Below, in pieces: positions 9,045 to 17,385 of a stretch of 64,000 nucleotides of DNA (the first letter of the stretch is position 1; every line of letters starts with the position of its first letter). This DNA is from Frateuria_A sp035943815 (GTDB taxonomy: Bacteria > Pseudomonadota > Gammaproteobacteria > Xanthomonadales > Rhodanobacteraceae). A model generated the notes under the pieces. It did not search any database. It was not told the DNA's origin and saw nothing but the letters and a program-made list of their open reading frames with translations. The stretch is taken from NCBI RefSeq assembly GCF_035943815.1, contig NZ_DASZBU010000015.1, positions 372,001-436,000 of the forward strand. The letters run 5' to 3'. The translations under genes and the position numbers were made by a program.

Positions 9045-10448
9045 TTACGCCCCCACCTGTTCGATCTCGATCCGGTGCATGGGAATCCCCACCAGCCCGT
9101 GACGCATGGTGCTCTCGTGTGCCTTGAAGCTGATCGCATCATGGATCCAGTGCTGCTGCGTGTGGCTTTCCTGTGTACCGGTGGCGAGCGCGACGTCGAC
9201 TGAATAGTCGCCGCTGGGCAACACCGGCATCCGGAAACGGAAGTGCGCACGCAGACGAGTGCCTGGCTGCGCCTGAACCGGCCGCTCGTGGTAACTGACG
9301 TAGGTGTTGTCGCCGAAAATTCGCTGCCCCAAGCGATCCTTTACGTAGAATCCGAAAATAGGTGCGTCGATGGGTTGCAGCACGTCCACGTCGATCGAGA
9401 GGTCCGCCACCTCGCCGCCGGCGACCAGCCGGTGCGCCTTGCCATCACCGCCCAGCAATTGCAATTGCACGTTGACGATGCGCGCCGCACCGGCGCCGAA
9501 CTCGGAATCGATCTGTTCCAGGTCGAAATCGAAGACTTCGATCAAGTTCCGCGTTGCCTCGCCGTTGAGCACCGCCTTGCGCGGGTCCACGACGTCAGCG
9601 GGCATGCCGTGGTCTTCTCCGGTAGCAGGCAGGTCGGAGTTGGCGGTTGTACGTACAGTTACCGACTCACCCAGCGAAGCACGATCAGCGGCGTGTTGCG
9701 CAGCCAGATAACGCTCGACCACATCGCGCGCCGAACCATCCATCACCTGTTCCCCGCCATCCAGCCAGATGGCTCTGCTGCATAGGTTGGTGACCGCGCC
9801 CGTGTCGTGACTCACGAACAGCAGCGTGCCGCGTTTTTGGAAGTCCCGCAGGTAGCGCATGCACTTCTGGGTAAATCGCACGTCGCCGACACTGAGCGCC
9901 TCGTCGATCACCAGCGTGTCGGCATCGACGTGTGCAGCGACGGCGAAAGCCAGGCGCACGTACATGCCGCTGGAGTAGGTTTTCACCGGCTGGTCGATGA
10001 AATCGCCGATATCGGCGAAGTCCACGATCGACTGGAATCGGCTGCGCAGCACGCTCTCGGAGATGCCATAGAGCAAGCCGCTCAGGTAGACGTTTTCCCT
10101 GCCTGTGAATTCGGGGTTGAAACCCGCACCAAGCTCCAGCAGAGCAGCGATGCGCCCACGCACGGCCACCGAGCCTTCGGTGGGGTGCAGGGTCCCGCAC
10201 ACCATCTGCAGCAGCGTCGACTTGCCTGAGCCGTTGCGGCCAATGATGCCTACCGTTTCGCCGCGACGCACATTGAACGACACGTTGCGCAGCGCCCAGA
10301 ATTCCTTGAAATAATCGCGATGCGGCCGGCCGAGCGCCCAACCGACGCGCGGCATGAGCATCTGTTTGAGTCGATCGGCAGGCTGCGCGTAGATCTCGTA
10401 GCGCTTGCCAAGCCCCTCGACGCGGATATTCATATCGTCAGAGGACAT
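9045..10448 (-). CDS. wzt: O-antigen ABC transporter ATP-binding protein with C-terminal glycan-recognition domain
   Basis: A 467-residue ATPase. It has Walker A GRNGSGKS (about residue 68), the signature YSSGMYVRLAFA (about residue 155) and a Walker B segment ending in DEALSVGD. Beyond about residue 280 there is a separate beta-rich domain (FGFYVKDRLGQRIFG...) typical of Wzt proteins that recognise the modified end of the glycan before export. The ATG at 10448 has AAAGGGG upstream and overlaps the wzm stop by 11 bases; an ATG 15 bases further in is also possible. With Wzm it exports the finished polysaccharide across the inner membrane. Confidence 0.93.
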   Translation of the reverse strand: MSSDDMNIRVEGLGKRYEIYAQPADRLKQMLMPRVGWALGRPHRDYFKEFWALRNVSFNVRRGETVGIIGRNGSGKSTLLQMVCGTLHPTEGSVAVRGRIAALLELGAGFNPEFTGRENVYLSGLLYGISESVLRSRFQSIVDFADIGDFIDQPVKTYSSGMYVRLAFAVAAHVDADTLVIDEALSVGDVRFTQKCMRYLRDFQKRGTLLFVSHDTGAVTNLCSRAIWLDGGEQVMDGSARDVVERYLAAQHAADRASLGESVTVRTTANSDLPATGEDHGMPADVVDPRKAVLNGEATRNLIEVFDFDLEQIDSEFGAGAARIVNVQLQLLGGDGKAHRLVAGGEVADLSIDVDVLQPIDAPIFGFYVKDRLGQRIFGDNTYVSYHERPVQAQPGTRLRAHFRFRMPVLPSGDYSVDVALATGTQESHTQQHWIHDAISFKAHESTMRHGLVGIPMHRIEIEQVGA

Positions 10449-11262
10449 CGGCGAACCCCTTTCGGCTTCGCTCGAACCAGGCAAAGGCCAGCCATGCAAA
10501 AAGCATGGACACCAGCGTGTAGAGGCCAAGTATTTCCCAAGCGGGCTGCCTACCCCAGACCAGTACGTCCTGTGATGCTTCGACGATAGCCGTGAGCGGA
10601 TTCAGGTACATCCAGTTGCGGAACGCGACCGGGATGGTTTCCTTCGGATACATTATCGGCGCCAGGAACATCAGCGCTGTGGTGATGATGCCGATTGCCT
10701 GCTTGAGGTCGCGCAGGAACACGCCCAGCGACGCCAGCAGCCAGACGACGCCAGCCACGAATGGCAGGAAGCAGGCGATGACCGCCGGGAACAGCACGGC
10801 CGTCCAGGGAACCGCTCCATTCGCCAGCCATTCGATGATAAGCAGCACCAGCGTCGAGACCAGCAGATGGAACAGCGCCGATCCGATGACGCTCCACGAG
10901 AGCGTTTCCAGCGGAAACACCACCTTCTTGACGAAGTTCGTGTTCTCCACGATCAGGGTTGGGGCGCGATTGGCGCATTCGGTGAACATCGAATTGATGT
11001 TTAAGCCTGCGAACAGGATGACGGCAAACTCGAATTGGCCGCCGGTCTGCCCTCTCCAGCGCGATTTGAAGATGACGCCGAAGACGAACGTGTAGATCAT
11101 CAGCATCAGCAGCGGATTGAAAAACGACCACAGCAACCCGACGAACGAGCCGCGGTAGCGGCCAACGACATCGCGCCGCGCCATCTGCACCACCAACGCA
11201 AGATGGCGGGACAGCGCGCGGTATGGGGAAAGCGGATCAGCGAGCTTGTAAGCTGAAATCAT
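10438..11262 (-). CDS. wzm: O-antigen ABC transporter permease
   Basis: A 274-residue ABC-2-type permease with about six membrane segments and the family landmarks RDVVGRYRGSFVGLLWSFFNPL at the N terminus and a central VFPLETL. It is the first gene of the minus-strand polysaccharide operon. The 94 bp between it and metB (11263-11356) is AT-richer than the surroundings and is the likely promoter region, although readthrough from metB cannot be excluded. It forms the membrane channel with Wzt. Its presence, and the absence of wzx/wzy here, points to synthesis by the ABC-transporter route. Confidence 0.92.
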   Translation of the reverse strand: MISAYKLADPLSPYRALSRHLALVVQMARRDVVGRYRGSFVGLLWSFFNPLLMLMIYTFVFGVIFKSRWRGQTGGQFEFAVILFAGLNINSMFTECANRAPTLIVENTNFVKKVVFPLETLSWSVIGSALFHLLVSTLVLLIIEWLANGAVPWTAVLFPAVIACFLPFVAGVVWLLASLGVFLRDLKQAIGIITTALMFLAPIMYPKETIPVAFRNWMYLNPLTAIVEASQDVLVWGRQPAWEILGLYTLVSMLFAWLAFAWFERSRKGFADVL

Positions 11263-11356
11263 GGAGTTCCAAGCGTTCTGCTAACGTCTATTGATAGCCA
11301 ATGGCTTACGTGAGCGTTTAAGCAACGAAGGAGCCGAATGGCCGATGGATGCGGGA

Positions 11357-12520
11357 TCAAGCCAGCGCAGCAGCAAGTTCCACACGCAGGTCTTTGATGT
11401 CCTCCACGCCCACGGACAACCGCACCAAGGCATCGCTGATACCAAGCCGCTTGCGGTTGGCCGGCGGTACCGAGGCGTGGGTCATGATGGCCGGGTGCTC
11501 AATCAGGCTCTCGACGCCGCCCAGCGACTCGGCCAGCGCGAACAGCTCGCAGCGTTCCAGCATGCGACGCGCCTTCTTTAGCCCACCTTTCACCTCGATG
11601 CTGATGATGCCGCCGAAACCCTGCATCTGGCGCTTGGCCAACGCATGCTGCGTGTGGCTTTTCAGGCCCGGGTAGATCACCCGCTCGACGGCCGGGTGCT
11701 TGTCCAACCAGCCGGCCAGTTCAAGCGCGCTGGCGCAATGCTGGCGCATGCGCAGGTGCAGGGTTTTCAGACCGCGCATCGCGAGGAACGCATCGAATGG
11801 GCCGGCCACCGCGCCCACCGAGTTCTGCAGGAACGCCATCGACTCGGCCAATTCTTGGCTGCCGGCAATCACGATGCCGCCCACCATATCGGAATGGCCA
11901 TTGAGGTATTTCGTGGCGGAGTGCAGCACCAGATCCGCGCCGAATTCCAGCGGCCGCTGCACCATCGGCGAGCAGAAGGTGTTGTCCACCACCAGAATCA
12001 GGCCGTGCTTTTTCGCGAAAGCGGAAACCTTGGCCAGATCCACCAGCTTGAGCATGGGATTGGTCGGCGTCTCGGCCCAGATCATCCGGGTGTTGGGCTT
12101 GAGAGCAGCTTTCAATGCGGCGCCGTCGTTCAGGTCGACGAAACTGAAATCCAGCCCGGCCGAGCGGCGTCGGACGCGCTCGAACAAGCGGTAACTGCCG
12201 CCGTAAAGGTCGTCCATTGCGATCACGTGGCTGCCCGAGTCGAGCAGGTCCAGCACGGTCGCCGCCGCGGCCAGGCCCGAAGCGAAGGCAAAACCGGCCA
12301 CACCCCCCTCAAGGTCGGCCACGCAACGCTCGTAGGCCATGCGCGTGGGATTCTGCGTGCGCGAATACTCGTAGCCCTTGTGCTTGCCAGGGCTCTCTTG
12401 CACGTACGTAGAGGTGGCGTAGATCGGCGTCATGATCGCGCCGGTGCTCGGGTCCGGATGCTGGCCGGCATGGATGGCACGGGTACCGAGCCCCAGGGGC
12501 GCGTCGGCTTTCTTGGTCAT
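11357..12520 (-). CDS. metB: Cystathionine gamma-synthase/gamma-lyase family PLP enzyme
   Basis: A 387-residue trans-sulfuration enzyme. It has YEYSRTQNPTR (about residue 50), the PLP-lysine motif HSATKYLNGHSDMVGG (Lys near residue 203) and a C-terminal SLGGVESLIEHPA. It joins or cleaves cystathionine in methionine/cysteine metabolism. Gamma-synthase and gamma-lyase cannot be separated by eye; the cystathionine beta-synthase at 19296-20666 would make a gamma-lyase role in reverse transsulfuration sensible. AAGGAT precedes the ATG. In Xanthomonas this gene marks one edge of the variable lipopolysaccharide locus, as it appears to do here. Confidence 0.85.
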   Translation of the reverse strand: MTKKADAPLGLGTRAIHAGQHPDPSTGAIMTPIYATSTYVQESPGKHKGYEYSRTQNPTRMAYERCVADLEGGVAGFAFASGLAAAATVLDLLDSGSHVIAMDDLYGGSYRLFERVRRRSAGLDFSFVDLNDGAALKAALKPNTRMIWAETPTNPMLKLVDLAKVSAFAKKHGLILVVDNTFCSPMVQRPLEFGADLVLHSATKYLNGHSDMVGGIVIAGSQELAESMAFLQNSVGAVAGPFDAFLAMRGLKTLHLRMRQHCASALELAGWLDKHPAVERVIYPGLKSHTQHALAKRQMQGFGGIISIEVKGGLKKARRMLERCELFALAESLGGVESLIEHPAIMTHASVPPANRKRLGISDALVRLSVGVEDIKDLRVELAAALA

Positions 12521-12690
12521 GACTGATCCTTCGCTTGGCGCCGTCGGACGCGGCGCGGGTGTGGGGGCGACATCTTAACTGCGAACCGCCGGATTGCCTT
12601 AATTTCCACCAAGCGGATGAGGTGCATCGTGCTCGGAAAACCCTTGGATTCAGTGCACAATATGTGTTTTGGACTGGGACTTTCTGGGCT

Positions 12691-13740
12691 ATGGAAACCT
12701 TGCTCGTCACCGGCGGCGCCGGCTTCATCGGCGCCAATTTCGTGCTGCAGGCGGTCGCCGATGGCCTGCGCGTGGTCAACCTGGACAAGCTGACCTACGC
12801 CGGCAACCTCGACACCCTGGCCTCGCTCGAAGGCAACGAGCGGCATGTGTTCGTGCAGGGCGACATCGGTGATCGGGGGCTGGTGGCCCGGCTTCTGACC
12901 GAACACCGGCCGCGGGCCATCGTGAACTTCGCGGCCGAGTCGCACGTGGACCGCTCGATCGATGGCCCGGCCGCGTTCGTGGAAACCAACGTGGTAGGCA
13001 CGCTCGGCCTGCTCGAATGCGCCCGCGATTACTGGCGCGGCCTGGAAGGCGCGGCGCGCGAAGCCTTCCGCTTCCTGCACGTGTCCACCGACGAGGTCTA
13101 CGGCTCGCTGGGCGCCGAGGGCAAGTTCACCGAGACCACGCCGTACGCGCCCAACTCGCCCTATTCGGCGTCGAAGGCCGCCTCCGATCATCTGGTGCGG
13201 GCCTTCCACCATACCTACGGCCTGCCCACGCTCACCACCAACTGCTCCAACAACTACGGCCCCTATCAGTTCCCCGAGAAGCTGATCCCGCTCACCATCC
13301 AGAAGGCGCTCGCCGGCGAGTCGCTGCCGGTCTACGGGGACGGCAGGAACATCCGCGACTGGCTCTACGTGGGCGATCACTGCAGCGCCATCCGTCGCGT
13401 GTTGGAAGCCGGCCGCGTGGGCGAGACCTACAACGTGGGCGGCAATGCCGAACGCGAGAACATCACGGTGGTCAAGACCATCTGCGCGCTGCTCGATGCC
13501 CGCCGCCCCCTTGCCGACGGGCGAGCGCGCGAGTCCCTGATCACCTTCGTCAAGGATCGCCCCGGCCACGACCGCCGCTATGCGATCGATTCGAGCAAGC
13601 TGCAGGATGAGCTCGGCTGGGCTCCCACGCAGACCTTCGAGAGCGGCATCGCGCAGACCGTCGACTGGTACCTCGCGCACCAGCTCTGGGTGCAGCGCGT
13701 GCTGGACGGCAGCTACCGCATGGAACGGCTGGGATCGTGA
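12691..13740 (+). CDS. rmlB: dTDP-glucose 4,6-dehydratase
   Basis: A short-chain dehydrogenase/reductase of 349 residues. It has VTGGAGFIG (residues 6-14), HVSTDEVYG, the catalytic YSASK motif and NNYGPYQFPEKLIP. It makes dTDP-4-keto-6-deoxyglucose in the rhamnose pathway. The start is the ATG at 12691, which places the NAD-binding motif at the normal distance; the open frame extends 156 bases upstream but that part resembles nothing. It is the first gene of rmlBACD and lies divergently from metB, so the 170 bp between them should hold both promoters. Confidence 0.95.
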   Translation: METLLVTGGAGFIGANFVLQAVADGLRVVNLDKLTYAGNLDTLASLEGNERHVFVQGDIGDRGLVARLLTEHRPRAIVNFAAESHVDRSIDGPAAFVETNVVGTLGLLECARDYWRGLEGAAREAFRFLHVSTDEVYGSLGAEGKFTETTPYAPNSPYSASKAASDHLVRAFHHTYGLPTLTTNCSNNYGPYQFPEKLIPLTIQKALAGESLPVYGDGRNIRDWLYVGDHCSAIRRVLEAGRVGETYNVGGNAERENITVVKTICALLDARRPLADGRARESLITFVKDRPGHDRRYAIDSSKLQDELGWAPTQTFESGIAQTVDWYLAHQLWVQRVLDGSYRMERLGS

Positions 13741-13750
13741 GGAAACACGC

Positions 13751-14638
13751 ATGAGCGCACGCAAGGGCATCATCCTCGCCGGCGGGTCCGGCACGCGGCT
13801 GTACCCGATCACCCAGGGCATCAGCAAGCAGCTGCTGCCGGTGTACGACAAGCCGATGATCTACTACCCGCTGGCGATCCTGATGCTCGCCGGCATCCGC
13901 GAGGTGCTGGTCATCAACACGCCGCACGAGCAGGCCCTTTTCCAGCGCCTGCTGGGCGACGGCTCGCAGTGGGGCATGGACATCCAGTACGCCGTGCAGC
14001 CCTCGCCCGACGGCCTGGCGCAGGCGTTCCTGATCGGCCGCGAGTTCCTCGGCGGCGCGCCCAGTTGCCTAGTGCTGGGCGACAACATCTTCTATGGCGT
14101 GGGGCTGACCGAGCGCTTGCAGCGCGCGGCCGCACGCGAGCAGGGGGCCACCGTGTTCGGCTACTGGGTGCGTGATCCGCAGCGATACGGCGTGGCCGAG
14201 TTCGACGCTGAGGGTCGCGTGGTCGGCCTGGAAGAGAAGCCTGCGCAGCCGAAGTCGCACTACGCCGTCACGGGCCTGTATTTCTACGATGAGCACGTGT
14301 GTGACCATGCCGCCTCGCTCAAGCCTTCCCCGCGCGGCGAGCTGGAGATCACCGACCTCAACCGCTGCTATCTGGACCAGGGCAACCTGCACCTGGAACA
14401 GCTCGGTCGCGGCTATGCCTGGCTCGACACCGGCACGCACGAGTCGCTGATGGAGGCCGGCAACTTCATCCAGACCATCGAGCACCGCCAGGGCCTGAAG
14501 GTGTGCTGCCCGGAGGAGATCGCCTACCTCCGCGGGTGGATCGACGAGGCGCAGTTGCTGCGGCTCGCCGAGCCTCTGGCCAAGACCGGCTATGGCGCCT
14601 ACCTCAAGAACCTGATCGGGCAGGGAGCCGTGCGATGA
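13751..14638 (+). CDS. rmlA: Glucose-1-phosphate thymidylyltransferase
   Basis: A 295-residue enzyme, the family's usual length. It has GIILAGGSGTRLYPIT at residues 6-21, KQLLPVYDKPMIYYPL, a LGDNIFYG metal site and GLEEKP. It makes dTDP-glucose from dTTP and glucose 1-phosphate, the entry step of dTDP-rhamnose synthesis. It begins 10 bp after rmlB and overlaps rmlC by ATGA. Confidence 0.96.
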   Translation: MSARKGIILAGGSGTRLYPITQGISKQLLPVYDKPMIYYPLAILMLAGIREVLVINTPHEQALFQRLLGDGSQWGMDIQYAVQPSPDGLAQAFLIGREFLGGAPSCLVLGDNIFYGVGLTERLQRAAAREQGATVFGYWVRDPQRYGVAEFDAEGRVVGLEEKPAQPKSHYAVTGLYFYDEHVCDHAASLKPSPRGELEITDLNRCYLDQGNLHLEQLGRGYAWLDTGTHESLMEAGNFIQTIEHRQGLKVCCPEEIAYLRGWIDEAQLLRLAEPLAKTGYGAYLKNLIGQGAVR

Positions 14639-15192
14639 AGGTGATCGAGACGTCGCTGCCGGGCGCCCTGGTCATCGAGCCCCAGGTGTTCGGCGACGCC
14701 CGCGGCTTCTTCTACGAGAGCTACAACGAGGCGAAGTACCGCGAAGCGGGCATCGACCGGCGTTTCGTGCAGTCGAACGTCTCGCGCTCGGCCAAGGGCG
14801 TGCTGCGCGGCCTTCACTACCAGTGGCCCAACCCGCAGGGGAAGCTGGTCAGCGTGCTGGAGGGCGAGGTCTACGACGTCGCCGTGGACATCCGCCGCGG
14901 CTCGCCCACCTTCGGGCGCTGGGTTGGCGTCATGCTCACCGCCGACAACCATCGCCATTTCTGGATTCCCGAAGGCTTCGCCCACGGCTTCTGCGTGGTT
15001 TCCGAGTTCGCCACCTTCAGCTACCAATGCACGGCGCTGTACGACCGCGAGGGCGACGCCGGCATACGCTGGAACGATGCCGACATCGGCATCGATTGGC
15101 CGGTCAGCGCACCGCTGCTGTCGGAAAAGGACACGCGCGCACCGTTCCTCAAGGACGTGCCGGCCGACCGGCTGCCGGCGTTCACCCTATGA
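14635..15192 (+). CDS. rmlC: dTDP-4-dehydrorhamnose 3,5-epimerase
   Basis: A cupin-fold epimerase of 185 residues with GDARGFFYESYN, FVQSNVSRSAKGVLRGLHYQ (catalytic His in RGLHYQ), the segment FWIPEGFAHGF and a late Tyr in TYDREGDAGIRWND-like sequence. Its ATG overlaps the rmlA stop and its own stop overlaps rmlD, so the last three genes of the operon are translationally coupled. Confidence 0.96.
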   Translation: MKVIETSLPGALVIEPQVFGDARGFFYESYNEAKYREAGIDRRFVQSNVSRSAKGVLRGLHYQWPNPQGKLVSVLEGEVYDVAVDIRRGSPTFGRWVGVMLTADNHRHFWIPEGFAHGFCVVSEFATFSYQCTALYDREGDAGIRWNDADIGIDWPVSAPLLSEKDTRAPFLKDVPADRLPAFTL

Positions 15193-16106
15193 AGATCCTG
15201 CTGCTGGGCGCCAATGGCCAGCTCGGCCGCAGTTTCATGGAGGACGGCGGCCTGGCCGCGCGCGGCGAGCTGGTACCCGCCTCGCGCGATGGCGTGCTCT
15301 GGAACGGCGAGCGCGGCGAGATCGGCGATCTCTCCGCAAGCCTGACGCCACTGCTCGCTCGCGTGCGCCCCGACGTGATCGTCAATACAGCCGCCTACAC
15401 CGCGGTCGACCGCGCCGAGCAGGAAGAAGCGCTGGCCACGCGCATCAACGGCGAGGCGGTCGGTGAACTTGGCGCCTGGGCCGCCGCGCACGGCGCGCTG
15501 GTGCTGCACTACTCCACCGACTACGTCTTCGACGGCATGGCGACCACGCCCTACCCCGTCGACGCCCCGACCGGCCCACTCGGTGCCTACGGCCGCAGCA
15601 AGCTCGCTGGCGAGCAGGCATTGCGCGCCAGCGGTGCGGATTACCTGATCCTGCGCACCGCCTGGGTGTATGCGCCGCATGGCCACAACTTTCTGCGCAC
15701 CATGCTGCGCCTGGGCGCCGAGCGCGAGGAGCTGCGCGTGGTGGCCGACCAACAGGGCGCGCCCACGTCCACGGCGCTGATCGTGCGGGCCAGCCTCGCG
15801 GCGCTCGACCGCTGCTTCAGCGAACCCGCAGCCCGCACACGACTTCTCGGCACGCATCATTTGGTGGCCAGTGGGCATACGAGCTGGCATGGCTTCGCCT
15901 GCGCGATCTTCGAGGAAGCCCATGCGCGTGGACTGCTCGCACGTGCCCCGCGCGTCTTGCCCATCGCCACCGCCGATTACCCCACGCCCGCGCGCCGGCC
16001 GGCCTGGTCGGTGCTCGACAACGCGGACTTTCAGCGAAAGGTCGGCATGGCGCTGCCCGATTGGCGGGCAGGCCTCAGCGACGTGATGGACCGCATTGCC
16101 GGTTGA
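15189..16106 (+). CDS. rmlD: dTDP-4-dehydrorhamnose reductase
   Basis: A 305-residue reductase with an N-terminal GANGQLG nucleotide motif, NTAAYTAVDRAE and the catalytic YGRSKLAGE motif. It performs the last, NAD(P)H-dependent step to dTDP-L-rhamnose. The start overlaps the end of rmlC. It closes the rmlBACD operon; I see no clear terminator after it. Confidence 0.95.
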   Translation: MKILLLGANGQLGRSFMEDGGLAARGELVPASRDGVLWNGERGEIGDLSASLTPLLARVRPDVIVNTAAYTAVDRAEQEEALATRINGEAVGELGAWAAAHGALVLHYSTDYVFDGMATTPYPVDAPTGPLGAYGRSKLAGEQALRASGADYLILRTAWVYAPHGHNFLRTMLRLGAEREELRVVADQQGAPTSTALIVRASLAALDRCFSEPAARTRLLGTHHLVASGHTSWHGFACAIFEEAHARGLLARAPRVLPIATADYPTPARRPAWSVLDNADFQRKVGMALPDWRAGLSDVMDRIAG

Positions 16107-16364
16107 GCCAGGCTCAAAGCTTGCTGGCAGGTGCGTAGTTTCGCGTAACGATGTGCCAACCTGGGGCTGCTTTGGCAGCCGCAGGTCAGACTGATGCGGT
16201 CGGTCGCCTTTCCTTTGCAACAGCTGGGTCGACCGATTAGAAGTACCAACACGCATCGAGCGAGGAAGCGCTGGTGTAGATGCGCGACACTCTGTCGGAT
16301 CTTATGGCGCTGTAACCCGAAAGCCTGGTTACGTGGATGAAAGTGACGACTGATTTGATACCGG
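16107..16364. other. Intergenic DNA between rmlD and mqsA
   Basis: 258 bp without a convincing gene, terminator or repeat. Its base composition is visibly less GC-rich than rmlBACD and it continues into the mqsRA pair, so the left boundary of the acquired segment may lie here. No direct repeats marking an insertion were found by eye. Confidence 0.5.
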
Positions 16365-16766
16365 TTAGGCGACCCTGACTTCACTCAACAGGTCAGGATG
16401 ACGATCAAGCACCCTCAGCAACTTCACCAGCGCCAGGGGCGGCTTGGTCTTACCGGTTTCATATCGCGAGAACGCATTGACGCCGCCGCCGAAAATTTCG
16501 GCAGCTTCGCGCTGGTCGAGTGCCAGCTTCTTTCGGACACTGGCGATGAAGCTGGGATCAACGATTGAGGCATTCACCTGCCTATTGAAATCCAGCATCA
16601 CCGCACTGGTACGTGCCGACTCGGCAACATCAAGGATCATTTCCCCACAGCTCGGACAGAAGTCGCCGGTGACGCCAGGAATGAAGGTCGATTCGCCCTT
16701 ATAGGTATAGGGCATGTCGCGGGTGTCTCGCACCAGTTCAGCGCTTGCACACGATGGACATTTCAT
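16365..16766 (-). CDS. mqsA: MqsA antitoxin and transcriptional repressor
   Basis: A 133-residue protein (E. coli MqsA has 131). Zinc-binding cysteines lie at residues 3, 6, 37 and 40 (MKCPSC and FCPSCGE), the same spacing as in E. coli. An HTH-XRE domain fills the C-terminal half (ALDQREAAEIFGGG...FSRYETGKTKPP). The N-terminal zinc domain neutralises MqsR and the C-terminal domain binds the operator. ATG 16766 is preferred because AAGGAG lies 8 bases upstream. It follows mqsR with only 2 bases between the coding regions. The toxin-first order matches the E. coli operon. Confidence 0.95.
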   Translation of the reverse strand: MKCPSCASAELVRDTRDMPYTYKGESTFIPGVTGDFCPSCGEMILDVAESARTSAVMLDFNRQVNASIVDPSFIASVRKKLALDQREAAEIFGGGVNAFSRYETGKTKPPLALVKLLRVLDRHPDLLSEVRVA

Positions 16767-16768
16767 GG

Positions 16769-17065
16769 TCAAAGCTCCTTGAAGGACACGATGAGTACGT
16801 CATCAATGACCGTCAGCTTGAGGTAGACCTCGCCAGCGGACGCGCTGGGCCGGTACACGTCTTGCCACACCCGATGATCCGCTTGGGTAGTCATGCTCTT
16901 GTAGAAATCCTTCGGGGTCAGGGACGAAACCACGCCGACGATGCCCGCAAAGTCGAAGCCCATGGCAGCGCCATCCGCCAAAGCCGAGAACGTAGAACGC
17001 ACCTTGCCGTCGGCAAGCAAGGTCTTCACGACGGCCAGCTTGCAATGAGGGGTGCTTTTCTCCAT
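16769..17065 (-). CDS. mqsR: MqsR mRNA interferase toxin
   Basis: A 98-residue protein, exactly the length of E. coli MqsR, with a RelE-like pattern (ALADGAAMGFDFAGIVGVVSSL in the middle, then KSMTT and a QDVYRP segment). MqsR cleaves mRNA at GCU sites when freed from MqsA. It is the first gene of the operon; the MqsA-type operator lies 12 bases upstream of its start. The pair is likely functional because both proteins are full length. Confidence 0.94.
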   Translation of the reverse strand: MEKSTPHCKLAVVKTLLADGKVRSTFSALADGAAMGFDFAGIVGVVSSLTPKDFYKSMTTQADHRVWQDVYRPSASAGEVYLKLTVIDDVLIVSFKEL

Positions 17066-17076
17066 GTGCCAAGACT

Positions 17077-17089
17077 AACCTAATAGGTT
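17077..17089. promoter_or_regulatory. MqsA operator upstream of mqsRA
   Basis: The sequence AACCT-AAT-AGGTT is a perfect inverted repeat of the form known for the E. coli mqsRA promoter (AACCT, short spacer, AGGTT). A lone half site AGGTT lies at 17103-17107. The position just upstream of mqsR suggests negative autoregulation by the MqsA-MqsR complex. Confidence 0.85.
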
Positions 17090-17385
17090 TATTTTGGCAA
17101 GTAGGTTAATGGTGCTGGCGCGCGTCGTTACATGCGCAGGCTCATCAGCAGGCTACGTGCTCGGCACCAGCACAATGTTCGGCCGCTACCGGAATAGATG
17201 ACCAGTTGGGTTGGAACCCGCAGCCAATAGAGCTTCCAACTCGGCTCCCGCCGCCGATGATCCAGGCTAAACATTGGCGTGCGCATCGAGCTGCCGGGCC
17301 GCCGTGGGAATCTCTTTTATGCCGCCTGCCTCGCCGGCGCTCCTGTTGGAACCTCGCACCGACAGCGGCACGCCCAAACCCGGGT
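17090..17385. other. Intergenic DNA between mqsR operator and glmS
   Basis: About 300 bp containing the operator half site at 17103-17107 and otherwise no recognisable gene, RNA or terminator. Short open frames on both strands have no family resemblance or ribosome binding site. Confidence 0.5.
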
